Shown: positions 1-8,539 of the stretch, piece after piece
Numbering within the stretch: position 1 is the stretch's first letter
How the letters are laid out: every line of letters begins with the position of its first letter
Source of the DNA: Mucilaginibacter gotjawali
GTDB taxonomy: Bacteria; Bacteroidota; Bacteroidia; Sphingobacteriales; Sphingobacteriaceae
Assembly: GCF_002355435.1 (NCBI RefSeq)
Contig: NZ_AP017313.1
Location: 4,526,001 to 4,590,000 of the forward strand
Direction of reading: 5' to 3'
Length of the DNA stretch: 64,000 bases
The notes under the pieces: model-generated
What the model was told of the DNA's origin: nothing
The model's input: the letters and a program-made list of their open reading frames with translations, nothing else
Databases searched by the model: none
Program-made: the position numbers and the translations under genes

Positions 1-474
1 GGTTTGCTTACGGCCCTGGTGATCAATTCCTGTAAAAAGACCAGCATCAGCCCTATACAGCAACTTTTTACCGGAGGCACCTGGGAGCTGGCATCCTTAC
101 AAACCACCTATTATACAGGCAATACCGCTGACTCGACAGTTACAGATAGCTCAACCTGCCTGACTAGCCAGTTTTTTACTTTTAATACCAACAATACCTG
201 TACCTATACCAACTTTGATTGCATAACACAAACTTCGGCAGCAGCGGCCTGGTCGTTAACGGGCAACCAGCTTTTTTTACAGGCCGCAGTTGTATGTAAG
301 GATACCACGGCTGCGGGAAGCTCAACACCATTTTCCTATGCCCAGATCCAAAATCTTGGGATTTATTCCCTGGTGCTGAATACCGGCGATATCCAGCCCA
401 ATTATTCGCTTACGGCAAAGCGCAAGGTCATTACCTATGGCTTTATTCGCCAAAAGACCACCACTTCTCCATAA
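1..474 (+). CDS. Lipocalin-like lipoprotein, 5' end outside window
   Basis: The frame is open from the first base, so the true start lies upstream; the first in-frame TTG at position 4 is not a credible start. The visible N-terminus ends a hydrophobic segment with a lipobox (VINSC) followed by KK, so the mature protein is a lipid-anchored envelope protein. The rest, with GTWEL near the start, a TFN..TCTY strand and AAWSLTGNQLFL, resembles the small lipocalin-like lipoproteins common in Bacteroidota. The ligand is unknown. About 156 residues are visible, ending with TAA. Confidence 0.7.
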   Translation, partial: GLLTALVINSCKKTSISPIQQLFTGGTWELASLQTTYYTGNTADSTVTDSSTCLTSQFFTFNTNNTCTYTNFDCITQTSAAAAWSLTGNQLFLQAAVVCKDTTAAGSSTPFSYAQIQNLGIYSLVLNTGDIQPNYSLTAKRKVITYGFIRQKTTTSP

Positions 475-669
475 TTTGCAAACAGCGCCGTTTGTTTAGC
501 ATAAATTAAGCTTTCATTTGCATTTGACTGAACCGGATTGCCGTAAAATCTTTATATTTGGGACGTATTATAAGGGTTTTTCACGTTTTTGCATGGTTTT
601 ATTGCTATTTTCGAAAACCCGCGGAAAACAATTGATAAAATTAATGGGCATTAAAAAATTTAAGTTTTA

Positions 670-1248
670 ATGAAAAAAAGAATCGCAATTTTTGCTTCAG
701 GATCAGGGTCAAATGCTCAAAAAATAATGGAGCACTTTAAGCGTCATCCCGAGGCAGAAGTAGTACTGATCCTCACCAATAATCCGCAGGCCTATGTATT
801 ACAGCGCGCCGATAATTTCGAGATCCCGGCCCACATTTTTACCCGCCACGAATTCTATGAAACCGATGAAGTGATCCGCCTGTTAAAAAACCTGCAGGTC
901 GACCTGATCGTTCTTGCCGGCTTCCTTTGGCTGGTTCCTGAATCGTTATTAAAAGCATTCCCCAACAAGATCATCAACCTTCACCCTGCCCTGCTGCCAA
1001 AATATGGCGGCAAAGGTATGTTTGGCGATCACGTACACAAAGCTGTACTGGCCGCTAAAGAAGAAGAATCGGGCATTACCATCCATTTTGTAAACGACCA
1101 GTTTGACGAAGGCGAGGTCATCCACCAGTCCCGTTTTAAAATAGACCCGGATGATAACCTGGAAGTAGTTAAGTTTAAAGGCCAGCAGCTGGAGCACCAA
1201 TATTTCCCAAAAGTGATAGAGAGTTTGTTGAAAAAGATGAAGAGTTAG
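670..1248 (+). CDS. purN: Phosphoribosylglycinamide formyltransferase
   Basis: This enzyme transfers a formyl group from 10-formyl-tetrahydrofolate to GAR, the third step of de novo purine synthesis in the cytoplasm. The 192-residue product has the normal family length. It begins with the GxGSN phosphate loop (ASGSGSNAQ), carries the catalytic Asn-His-Asp region NLHPALLPKYGG with H about residue 107, and has the GITIHFVN...EGEVI folate-site segment. Formyltransferase family members usually show exactly this HxSxLP/HPALLP block. The gene stands alone after a 195-bp gap. Its TAG stop lies in the start of a repeat tract that continues to about 1274. Confidence 0.95.
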   Translation: MKKRIAIFASGSGSNAQKIMEHFKRHPEAEVVLILTNNPQAYVLQRADNFEIPAHIFTRHEFYETDEVIRLLKNLQVDLIVLAGFLWLVPESLLKAFPNKIINLHPALLPKYGGKGMFGDHVHKAVLAAKEEESGITIHFVNDQFDEGEVIHQSRFKIDPDDNLEVVKFKGQQLEHQYFPKVIESLLKKMKS

Positions 1249-1274
1249 GGGTTGGTTAGTGTTTAGGGCTTAGT
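1244..1274. repeat. Low-complexity TTAG repeat at purN stop
   Basis: A run of GTTAGGG/GTTAGTG/TTTAGGG units starts on the purN stop codon and runs into the end of the opposite-strand gene. It resembles the other stop-adjacent repeat tracts in this window in placement, though its units differ. Confidence 0.45.
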
Positions 1275-1526
1275 TTTCTTTTGGTCGTTTCAAACCGCTC
1301 ATAAATATCATTCAAAGCCTTGCTTTCCGTAGAAAACCCACGTTCATTATATCGGGGCACCTCTTTCATGTTCGAAGACCCGCCATTCTTTATATGCAAT
1401 GTCACCAGGCCTATAATTATCAGTTATTTCGAGCATAATACCCTCTACATACGGGCCGTCTAAAGAATAGGCGCTTTGGCTAACGCCCAATTCAGTCAGC
1501 TTTTTAGTTAATTCCTGCCGGTTCAT
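1256..1526 (-). pseudogene. Small conserved protein, frameshifted (hypothetical)
   Basis: An ATG at 1526 opens a frame that starts MNRQELTKKLTELG and reads to a TAA at 1347-1349 (59 residues). The next frame continues without a break as NERGFSTESKALNDIYERF to a stop at 1256-1258. Removing one G from the GGGG run at 1354-1357 joins the halves into one protein of about 89 residues (HERGA-RYNERGF). I therefore read it as one small gene with a single-base frameshift. The SxxxAYSLDGPY and EWRVF...ERG segments look like a small cytosolic Bacteroidota family of unknown function. The frameshift may be a sequencing error. Confidence 0.6.
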
Positions 1527-1602
1527 TTAATGCCAATGTTATCTTTTTAATTATATATAGCAACATTTTAGGTTGAGGAAGTAAACGAGAACATTACTTC
1601 TA

Positions 1603-1887
1603 TCAAAAAAGTAACGACCCATGAATTATCTCATAAACTACCAGTTCGTTTTCCTGCACCCTAAATGCAATAACCCAATCATTAAAGTGACTGCACGAAT
1701 ATCTATAAGCAGCTAAAACAGGATGATTACATAAGGTATATTGGATGTTTGGCTGAGCCAATTTTTTTAATGCGGCTTTGAATCTAAGCGCATATCTCGC
1801 GCCACTTCCCCTGGTGTTTTTGGATTCTACAAAAGCGGCGATTGCATCAATCACACTCATGGCTTTAGGTGTAATTTTTACAATCAA
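1603..1887 (-). CDS. RelE/ParE-type toxin
   Basis: The 94-residue product has the size and pattern of the RelE/ParE toxin superfamily: an N-terminal helix pair (MSVIDAIAAFVESK, ALRFKAALKKLAQ), a short basic middle, and C-terminal strands WVIAFRVQENELVVYEIIHG that end in the usual 'I.HG' signature. RelE members cleave mRNA on the ribosome and ParE members poison gyrase; the sequence alone does not tell which. It starts 3 bp after the stop of the upstream small gene, the typical antitoxin-toxin order. The product is presumably neutralised by that protein. Confidence 0.8.
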   Translation of the reverse strand: MIVKITPKAMSVIDAIAAFVESKNTRGSGARYALRFKAALKKLAQPNIQYTLCNHPVLAAYRYSCSHFNDWVIAFRVQENELVVYEIIHGSLLF

Positions 1888-1890
1888 CTT

Positions 1891-2136
1891 TTACAGCTTT
1901 TTGTTGGAGTATTTTGAAAAAGCACTTTCAAGATCGAAAGGTTTAGCGTCGTTTCCTTTTGAAAGGTAATCCATCAATTCTTCATCTGTTGCCTTTCTGC
2001 CTATTCCTTTCACCATCGCGTTCACATCCAGTTCTTCAAATTCACCGGCCCTTACTGATAAACCCAATTCTTCTGCTAATTGCATAATCAAATGTGTTTT
2101 TTTATCAGAATTTGATTTGATGATCAATGTTGTCAT
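1891..2136 (-). CDS. Antitoxin partner of RelE/ParE toxin
   Basis: I use the ATG at 2136 (MTTLIIKSNSDKK), because the longer start at 2151 adds only MLTSN and lies in the probable leader. The 81-residue product has a short beta N-terminus, a helix QLAEELGLSV and an acidic, probably disordered C-terminus ending FSKYSNKKL. This layout is common in small antitoxins that fold on binding. It is translated just ahead of the toxin with a 3-bp gap. No clear DNA-binding fold is visible, so the operator-binding role is only inferred from the toxin context. Confidence 0.7.
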   Translation of the reverse strand: MTTLIIKSNSDKKTHLIMQLAEELGLSVRAGEFEELDVNAMVKGIGRKATDEELMDYLSKGNDAKPFDLESAFSKYSNKKL

Positions 2137-2236
2137 ATTCGAAGTTAGCAAATTTTTTGTTGAATTTTCACATACTGCTTTTAATTAAAAGTGCGTTCTT
2201 GAGTTTATATATTCTGCCCGATCGTCTTCCAGGAGC

Positions 2237-3385
2237 CTAAATAACCCTCCGCTTTGTCAATAGCCCATTTCTTATCCTCAACGCCGGTTTCTCAATCACA
2301 TACCGTATCAACAGTGCCCCTGCAATAACGCAAACGATACAGATCAGCATCACTATATTGCTATTTTTATCCAGCCCCTCCTTTTCCAGCAGATTCTGAA
2401 CTAAATGGATGATGATCTTATGCGAAAGATAAATTGAATAAGATAATGTGGCTATCAGCCCGGTGACCTTTGATTTGAGCCGGTAAAATATATTATCAGG
2501 GCTTACAAATGCCGCCAAAATCATCCCATACCCCAGCGCCACCAGCGGGAAACCCAATATTACCGTATTATAGGTAGATTGCTGCGGGCACAGCAGCCAT
2601 GCGGCAAATACAACCAGTAAACCTGCACCCAAAACCTGGTAGCTGTATTTGTTTACCCACTGTTTAAACCCCGGGTAAAAAGTAAACACCCCGGCGATGC
2701 TTGCCCCAACCAGTAAACCATCCAGCCGGTTATAGGTAGGATAATATACGTATTCGTTAAAGCGGGCGCCAAATTCATCGGTATCGAGGTAAGGGGCAAC
2801 CAGGTAATGCCAGTTTAAAAATCTCACCATATAACATGCAACAAATAAAATCACCACCAGGTAAACCGCCTTTTTGCCCGCCTTAAAAAAATTGAACAGC
2901 AGGAAAATTAAAGGCAGCAGCAAATAAAACTGTTCCTCAACACATAGCGACCAGCCATGGCTGAAGGTGCCGTATTTTTTTAGGTCGAGGCCGAAATTTT
3001 GGGTAAAAGTGAAATACTGCCATAGGGGCGACAGGTGCCCCCACTCGCGCGCTAACGGAAAAGCGATATAGATGGTGATCACCAGCAAATACGGCGGGAT
3101 GATCCTGAAAAAGCGCTTGATAAAGAACTCCTTTACCGAAATATTTTTGCCTTTTGATACCGTATTAAACAGCTGACCGGCAATTAAAAACCCGCTCAAT
3201 ACAAAAAACAGGTCGACACCCGTCCAGCCAAAATTACTGAACCGGCCGCTTTCCCATGCCGGGTGCCCAAAAAACTGGTAATGGAAACATAATACATAAG
3301 TGATGGCCAATGCCCTCAAATGGTCCAGTCCGTGCAGTTTGTGCTGATCGCCAATTTCATTGACAACCGATAGTTGTTCGGGCAT
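2237..3385 (-). CDS. Membrane acyltransferase (acyltransferase 3 family)
   Basis: This is an integral inner-membrane O-acyltransferase of the OafA/YrhL class, which transfers acetyl or other acyl groups to surface polysaccharides or lipids. The 382 residues contain the diagnostic N-terminal HxxR-like block GLDHLRALAITYVLCFH, the GVDLFFVLSGFLI motif, RFFRIIPPYLL after the first loop, and WSLCVEEQFYLLLPL. About ten hydrophobic segments follow to the C-terminus. No sugar-pathway genes flank it, so the acceptor cannot be named. It stands alone on the minus strand. Confidence 0.9.
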   Translation of the reverse strand: MPEQLSVVNEIGDQHKLHGLDHLRALAITYVLCFHYQFFGHPAWESGRFSNFGWTGVDLFFVLSGFLIAGQLFNTVSKGKNISVKEFFIKRFFRIIPPYLLVITIYIAFPLAREWGHLSPLWQYFTFTQNFGLDLKKYGTFSHGWSLCVEEQFYLLLPLIFLLFNFFKAGKKAVYLVVILFVACYMVRFLNWHYLVAPYLDTDEFGARFNEYVYYPTYNRLDGLLVGASIAGVFTFYPGFKQWVNKYSYQVLGAGLLVVFAAWLLCPQQSTYNTVILGFPLVALGYGMILAAFVSPDNIFYRLKSKVTGLIATLSYSIYLSHKIIIHLVQNLLEKEGLDKNSNIVMLICIVCVIAGALLIRYVIEKPALRIRNGLLTKRRVI

Positions 3386-3502
3386 TTAGTATCTGATTTA
3401 TTTTAAACCAATCTGCAAAGATTTTATTTTTAGCCCGGTAATCAGCCAAAGCACACTACAACAATACCACAACTGTACTCAACTTTTGCAGGTTTTTGGG
3501 GA

Positions 3503-5599
3503 TTAGATCACCCCTTCGCGTTTCCTTAAAAACCATTCCATACTAAGCAGCAGCAATATCAACACGAAGACCCATTTTACATCCACCAGGTCGCTGTAAC
3601 GTTTGTCTTCATACACAACCGTTTTCACATTCTCGTTTTTGCGGATGAGATTAGCCAATTGGCCAATCTGCGAAGGTTGGATCATTTGGCCCCCGCTTTG
3701 TTTGGCAATGGTACGCAGCAACTGGTGGTTGGCGGCGCTTTGCCTTGCTTCCAGGTTTAAAGGTTTTACCGTGAGTTGCCCTGATGAATTAAATACCCTG
3801 TCGCCATTTTTTGTGGAAGCCGAATAAGTGTATTCCCCGACTGGTAAAGTACCTGCATTCAGCTGGTAATTTTGATTGACGCGGGTAAACAGGAAGCTGT
3901 AATCTTTTCCCTTTTCGCTTTTCAGGTTGATCTTTACATCAGGGGTATTGATCAGTTCAAGCGCATCATTATAAAGTTCGGCATTAAGCAACACATTCTC
4001 GCCTTCATCAAAAACCCTTTTTGACGGGTAAACAATAAAACGCTGCCGGCTGGCATTCGCCGTTAAATATTGTACCCCCTGCCCAAATAGCTCTTCAAGG
4101 GAATGATGGTTGCCATATTTCTGAAATTCCGCCAGCTGCCAGCGCCACAGGCCCTCGCCTGTAAGTACCGCCACGCGTTCGCCGCCTTCATCGCCGAAAG
4201 ACAATAAGGGGTACGAAGTTTCAACACTGCCAATCCTTTGCTTTAACAAGGTGCTGCCCGATAGCGGCGAACTGTAGCTGCCATAAGGCGCCAGCAAAGG
4301 CGGGAAAACCGCGATTTTATTCCGGGTAGAATCAGATAAGGTGAAATCCGTAAAATCTGCTGTTGGCTGTGCAAATACTTCCTGCATCTGCTCCTGCCCC
4401 GAACTTATTTTTACCAATTGCTGCCCCTGGTCAAATGCCTGCAAATTGCTTTGCGCCCCTACCATATACCAAACCGGCACTTTTGCTTTAATCAAATTCT
4501 GCAGGATATTATTCCCCGTTGCCGATACCTGGAAAAGGATGAGCAAACTGTAATCTCCGGGCTTAACTGATGCAAGGTCCGCCAAAAAACTTGTTTTAAC
4601 CTCGTAATTTTTATTATTCTGGATCGACTGCCGGATCGCGCTGACATCCGGGTGCGGGCCATCATAAACCAGCAAGATCTTTTGTTTGGCATCCAGCACA
4701 TCTACATAAATGGTTTCGGTATTGTTTTGGGTCGATACTTCGTTTTGTACCGGTGCTATGCTGATGTTAAATTTTCGCGTCCCTTTTTTATCTGCATTCA
4801 GTTTCAGGGTAACTGCCTTATGGAAATCGTTTGAGTTGATCTCCATATTTTGAGCCGATACCTGCCGCCCATCTTCGGTTACCGACAAATGCATCGTTTC
4901 GCCTTTGGCCTGGTAGGCCTCCGCCAACACCTCTATCTCAAAATCGTTGCCTAAAAAAGCGGTTTTGTTGTAGTTGACGTTGCCCATCAGCAGGTCGCGT
5001 TTGGCAATGGTATCACCAAGCGCAATGGTATAAATCGTCGATTTAATGTTTCGGGCCTCATATTGCGGATCGGTGCCCCTGTTGTACAAACCATCTGTTG
5101 CCAGCACCACCGCGCCTATATTCTGATTTACAAAACGTTCGTTTAGCTGGTGCAAGGCATTAGCTATATCTGTTTGCTTGCCCGAAAAATCCTTGGTAAG
5201 CCCGTCAGCCACATCCTTATTAAAATGAAATTCGCGGACATCGTAATCACTCCCCAGTTCTTTTTTGAGGTCAGAAAGGGCGTCTAAAGTCTCTCCGCCA
5301 GCTGGTGGAGGATATTTAGAGGGGGCGAATAGCTTTATTGATTGCGAATTATCCTGCAAAACCAAAACCAATGGTTTTTGCGGGTTATAGCTTACCGTTT
5401 TAACCAGGGGTGAAAGTAGCAGCAGCGCGATGATCGAAACAACCACAGCACGGCCTGCAAATAGCAGGTAACGGAATTTTTTATCCAGACTAACCGGCTG
5501 TTTATACAGCAGCCATCCATACAATATACCCAATACCAGGCAGGCAGGCGCCCACCATCCCGAAACCGTTCCCCAGGTAATTGAAAATAATAGCTGCAT
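3503..5599 (-). CDS. VWA-domain membrane protein with amidotransferase-like domain
   Basis: The 698-residue protein has two N-terminal membrane segments (about residues 8-28 and 43-63), then a von Willebrand A domain with a MIDAS-type DNSQS near residue 83 and ATDG near residue 167. A Rossmann-like domain with ILLVYDGPHPDV resembles a class I amidotransferase fold, and a C-terminal membrane helix (VKWVFVLILLLLSMEW) precedes RKREG. This layout is known from BatA-like and uncharacterised Bacteroidota membrane proteins, usually linked to envelope stress or MoxR chaperones, but no MoxR gene is nearby. A 42-bp repeat lies in frame at about residues 92-105 (PSKYPPPAGGETLD). Confidence 0.75.
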   Translation of the reverse strand: MQLLFSITWGTVSGWWAPACLVLGILYGWLLYKQPVSLDKKFRYLLFAGRAVVVSIIALLLLSPLVKTVSYNPQKPLVLVLQDNSQSIKLFAPSKYPPPAGGETLDALSDLKKELGSDYDVREFHFNKDVADGLTKDFSGKQTDIANALHQLNERFVNQNIGAVVLATDGLYNRGTDPQYEARNIKSTIYTIALGDTIAKRDLLMGNVNYNKTAFLGNDFEIEVLAEAYQAKGETMHLSVTEDGRQVSAQNMEINSNDFHKAVTLKLNADKKGTRKFNISIAPVQNEVSTQNNTETIYVDVLDAKQKILLVYDGPHPDVSAIRQSIQNNKNYEVKTSFLADLASVKPGDYSLLILFQVSATGNNILQNLIKAKVPVWYMVGAQSNLQAFDQGQQLVKISSGQEQMQEVFAQPTADFTDFTLSDSTRNKIAVFPPLLAPYGSYSSPLSGSTLLKQRIGSVETSYPLLSFGDEGGERVAVLTGEGLWRWQLAEFQKYGNHHSLEELFGQGVQYLTANASRQRFIVYPSKRVFDEGENVLLNAELYNDALELINTPDVKINLKSEKGKDYSFLFTRVNQNYQLNAGTLPVGEYTYSASTKNGDRVFNSSGQLTVKPLNLEARQSAANHQLLRTIAKQSGGQMIQPSQIGQLANLIRKNENVKTVVYEDKRYSDLVDVKWVFVLILLLLSMEWFLRKREGVI
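5285..5326. repeat. 42-bp palindromic repeat inside the VWA gene
   Basis: The + strand starts TAAAGTCTCTCCGCCA and ends TATTTAGAGGGGGC around a CCGCCAGCTGGTGGAGG palindrome. It matches 39 of 42 bases with the copy inside leuS at 25234. It also shares both flanks with the intergenic copy at 5603-5639. In the VWA gene it is read on the opposite strand from leuS and adds the segment SKYPPPAGGETLD without breaking the frame. Confidence 0.85.
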
Positions 5600-5602
5600 A
5601 TT

Positions 5603-5712
5603 GGCCCCCTCTAAATCTCCCCCGGTAGGGGAGACTTTAAAAAACTTCAGGGTAGTCTTTATTTAAACAAATCTTAAAAGCCCTCCCTACCGGGGAGGGT
5701 TTGGGTGGGGCT
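5603..5712. repeat. Composite palindromic repeat filling the gap before fabG stop
   Basis: Two G/C-rich palindromes, CTCCCCCGGTAGGGGAG at the left and CCCTCCCTACCGGGGAGGG at the right, lie in inverted orientation across an A/T-rich middle. The left unit carries the same flanks (AGTCTC...GGAGATTTAGAGGGGG on the minus strand) as the copies inside the VWA gene and leuS. The element fills the whole interval between the start codon of the VWA gene and the stop codon of fabG. Confidence 0.8.
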
Positions 5713-6455
5713 TACAACATTCCACCATCAACCGGTATCACCTGCCCGGTAATATACGATGCCATATCAGATGCTAAAAACACACAGCAATTTGCCACAT
5801 CTTCAGGTTCGCCGCCGCGTTTTAGGGGGATAGCCTGCGCCCAGCCTTCAACCACCTTGGGATCAAGCACTTCGGTCATTTCGGTTTTTATAAAGCCCGG
5901 GGCAACCACATTGGTACGGATATTCCTGGAACCTAATTCTTTGGCGATAGATTTTGAGAAACCGATAATGCCTGCCTTTGAAGCCGCATAGTTGGCCTGC
6001 CCGGCATTGCCCTGCACCCCAACAACCGAGCTCATATTGATGAACACCCCGTAGCGGTTTTTCATCATTATTTTTGAAGCCGCTTTAGTCAGGTTGAAAA
6101 TAGATTTCAGGTTTACTTCCAATACATCATCCCAGTTTTGTTCGGTCATGCGCATCAGCAGGCCGTCTTTGGTGATGCCGGCGTTATTCACCACGATCTG
6201 CAGGGTACCAAAATCAGCAACAATATCATTTACCAGCTTTTCCGCTTCTTCAAATTTGGAAGCGTCCGAGCGATAGCCTTTTACCTTGGTACCGAAACGT
6301 TGCAGTTCCTGCTCCAATGCCTCGCCTTTTTCAACAGAGGATAAATAAGTAAACGCTACATTAGCGCCATGCTCGGCAAATTTCTCGGCAATTTTACGGC
6401 CTATTCCTTTTGACGCGCCGGTGATCAGCGCGGTTTTTCCTTCTAATAACTTCAT
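5712..6455 (-). CDS. fabG: 3-oxoacyl-[acyl-carrier-protein] reductase
   Basis: FabG reduces 3-oxoacyl-ACP with NADPH in fatty-acid elongation. I take the ATG at 6455 (MKLLEGKTALITG), which places the cofactor loop TGASKGIG at the usual residue 13. The longer frame to 6527 adds an atypical Cys-rich leader. The 247 residues are the normal length. The short-chain dehydrogenase signature is complete: NNAG, Ser in NMSSVVG, and the catalytic YAASK. PGFIKTEMT and the C-terminal ITGQVIPVDGGML are typical FabG features. No other fab genes are adjacent. Confidence 0.93.
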   Translation of the reverse strand: MKLLEGKTALITGASKGIGRKIAEKFAEHGANVAFTYLSSVEKGEALEQELQRFGTKVKGYRSDASKFEEAEKLVNDIVADFGTLQIVVNNAGITKDGLLMRMTEQNWDDVLEVNLKSIFNLTKAASKIMMKNRYGVFINMSSVVGVQGNAGQANYAASKAGIIGFSKSIAKELGSRNIRTNVVAPGFIKTEMTEVLDPKVVEGWAQAIPLKRGGEPEDVANCCVFLASDMASYITGQVIPVDGGML

Positions 6456-6529
6456 AATATATCGTATGATTTCGGGCGATGAAGATAGGGAATTAGTCCG
6501 AAAGTTTGAAGTGCAGAGTTTGCACAACC

Positions 6530-7255
6530 CTATTGAATTGTAGCCCCGCTATTGCTTTTTTTTATCCAAACTGCACCATCTGGGCTCAACTCCAGTAAAT
6601 CGATCGGTCCACCAACGGTGAGCGGTTGTTTTGCTGCTTCCAGTTCAACCAATTGCTGAACATATAAGTCGGGTTTTTGCAGCATTGTCTGTTTTGCAGG
6701 CAACTCATCAGGTGCGGCATCGTCAATATCTTTGGAGATCCCGATTACGGCGAGGAAACCAACCGGTAATACACGGCAACGCACTACTGGTTTATTCTTT
6801 TTCAGGTAAACCCTGAATTGGACATCCATCACCCTGGCCCGGCCATCTGTGTAACCAAAAAATGCAACTTCTGCCAGGCCGTTGGCTAAAAATCGTTTGA
6901 GCATTTCCGGGTAAAATTGCTGCGCTTCATCCATCAGGTGCTGGTAGTGCGCCGTCATTGCAGCACCAAACGCTTCTATAGCAGCATCCGGATCATTGTT
7001 TTGGCCGAGGGCATTGTTGGCAGCTGTCAGTAATCCGCCATCGTCAAAACCGGCTATCGCGAAATAAGTATTACCTACGTTGTGAATTTTGCATATAGAC
7101 TCCGTCCGGGTTTTATCGTCATCAAGGTAAAACGTCCGCCGGCTGTCTGCCGCAACGTAAATATGACCATTAGGCGCAATATAAATGGCAATGCAGGTTG
7201 AAAAGCCCCTTAATGAGGAGAAAATTAAAAATCCGGTTATTAATAATTTATTCAC
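6530..7255 (-). CDS. Exported Ntn-hydrolase-like (proteasome-fold) protein
   Basis: A signal peptide of about 19 residues (LLITGFLIFSSLRGFS) is followed by TCIAIYIAPNGHIYVAADSRRT. This resembles the start of mature HslV and proteasome beta subunits, where an N-terminal Thr opens a strand ending in 'G.V.IAAD.R.T'. A second match is KIHNVGNTYFAIAGFDDGG, like the KVR....VIAGFAGG block of HslV. If signal peptidase cuts after FS or FST, Thr or Cys becomes the N-terminal nucleophile, as this fold requires. The 241-residue protein would act outside the cytoplasm. Function and substrate are unknown. Confidence 0.6.
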   Translation of the reverse strand: MNKLLITGFLIFSSLRGFSTCIAIYIAPNGHIYVAADSRRTFYLDDDKTRTESICKIHNVGNTYFAIAGFDDGGLLTAANNALGQNNDPDAAIEAFGAAMTAHYQHLMDEAQQFYPEMLKRFLANGLAEVAFFGYTDGRARVMDVQFRVYLKKNKPVVRCRVLPVGFLAVIGISKDIDDAAPDELPAKQTMLQKPDLYVQQLVELEAAKQPLTVGGPIDLLELSPDGAVWIKKSNSGATIQ

Positions 7256-7256
7256 T

Positions 7257-7276
7257 TTAACTTTACATAAAGTTAA
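7257..7276. promoter_or_regulatory. Perfect 20-bp palindrome just upstream of start codon
   Basis: TTAACTTTA-CA-TAAAGTTAA is a perfect 9-2-9 palindrome that begins 1 bp upstream of the start codon of the minus-strand hydrolase-like gene. It covers the expected ribosome-binding site. It could be a repressor operator or an mRNA hairpin limiting translation. Neither is proven. Confidence 0.4.
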
Positions 7277-7561
7277 CTAATTATTAATGTTAAAAAGCAA
7301 GGATATTTAAAAAAAGAAGGGGTAATAAATTAGTTAAACCTTAGATTTAGCAAAGCAGTTAACAGGAGGATTTGGTTAAACATACAGTTATCCGTAAAAA
7401 GAAGACCGTTGGCTAAATGCCCGCCATTGGTTAGCGGAGGATCAGGGAACAGAGAGACATTGAAGTGAGGCAATTGCAGTTCGGAATATTTTTCCGAACT
7501 GCCAGCTTACATACTTTTGAAAAATCAGAAGGTTTTGCGGGCAGCCTTAAAATAATCCCCT
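7277..7561. other. Intergenic region, no gene seen
   Basis: Together with the palindrome before it, this makes a gap of about 306 bp between two minus-strand genes. It is A/T-rich and has no open frame with coding character. It probably contains the promoter of the downstream hydrolase-like gene and the 3' end of the lipoprotein transcript. Confidence 0.5.
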
Positions 7562-8530
7562 CTACTTCCAATCCGAATACAAAATACCACTTCCTATGCT
7601 GTACTTATTCAAAACAATAGTATGCGGCGTATTGGCGTCAATAAATACGGGGGGCGTTCCCAGGTAAATGGCCGCCGGTTCAATGGCATTGTTGGTATCC
7701 GGATCAACATAAGTGGCCACCAGGTAATCTAAACTGCTGTTATAAACAGGGCTTGCCGAATTGGTTACCGGGTACGACGCATCGGGGTAAGTATTCATAT
7801 TTGAGAAAAGTTCCGTAGTTACCAGGGCGTCGGTGTATCCGTTAGGATCGGTATACCCTACAACCAGGTCGGCACTGGTGCCGGCAAAACCAACATAATT
7901 CATCTTATAGCCATACATATCAGGGTTGCTGTAGGCTACCGCTTTACCTGTAGCGGCCGGTACCATAACCAGTTCGTAAGTATCGCCATTGTTAAAGTTA
8001 AAACTATGCACCACATAAACAAAATCGCCGTTTATGGATACGGATGCCGATAAAATATCGGTGTTCGACCCGCCAACAATGCCCGGGTAAGCAAATGCAG
8101 GCAGCTTAAGGGCCGGCCCATAATAGGCCATGGTGCTGCTATTAAGGATATAAAGCGTTTTGTCGTCGGCGCTCCAGTCAAAACTTTTTGCAGATGTATA
8201 TTGCGTAAGCTTAGTGATAAGCGTGCCTTTATGATCGACGATCAGGATAGCATTATTAGCATCAAGGTAAGCAAACTTAGTATGGTCATGCGATATTTTA
8301 ACAAAGCGGGCGGCACTGCCATCGGTAGTAACCTGTACTACGGGTTTGGTAAAATCAGCCACGTAATAAATATTGCTTTTGTAAATAAAGGCGGCACCGG
8401 TAATGCCGGGATGCACCAGGCTGTCAATTTGTTTGGCCTGTGTTTTGGTTATATACGGATACGGGCCTTTTTGGCAACCCATAGCAACAACTATCAACAG
8501 GGCCAAAAGGCTATAGATCAGTCTTTTCAT
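7562..8530 (-). CDS. Lipoprotein with predicted beta-propeller
   Basis: The 322-residue protein has a lipoprotein signal peptide ending VVAMGCQKG, so it is anchored in the envelope. The remainder has repeated strands of the type FVKISHDHTKFAYLDANNAILIVD and SFDWSADDKTLYIL, which resemble WD40-like or TolB-type propeller blades. No catalytic site is evident. It is transcribed after an outer-membrane barrel gene with only 9 bp between them, so the two probably form a small envelope operon and may interact. Confidence 0.7.
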   Translation of the reverse strand: MKRLIYSLLALLIVVAMGCQKGPYPYITKTQAKQIDSLVHPGITGAAFIYKSNIYYVADFTKPVVQVTTDGSAARFVKISHDHTKFAYLDANNAILIVDHKGTLITKLTQYTSAKSFDWSADDKTLYILNSSTMAYYGPALKLPAFAYPGIVGGSNTDILSASVSINGDFVYVVHSFNFNNGDTYELVMVPAATGKAVAYSNPDMYGYKMNYVGFAGTSADLVVGYTDPNGYTDALVTTELFSNMNTYPDASYPVTNSASPVYNSSLDYLVATYVDPDTNNAIEPAAIYLGTPPVFIDANTPHTIVLNKYSIGSGILYSDWK

Positions 8531-8539
8531 AAATCCCGT

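Noticed and set aside
553..560. TATATTTG box upstream of purN as promoter
   Set aside because: It fits the -7 consensus but no -33 partner lies at a normal spacing, so I leave it unlisted as a promoter.
949..1200. Minus-strand open frame overlapping purN
   Set aside because: It lies entirely within the purN coding sequence in another frame and has no protein-like features.
4652..4834. Plus-strand frames within the VWA gene
   Set aside because: They are antisense shadows of a clear coding frame.
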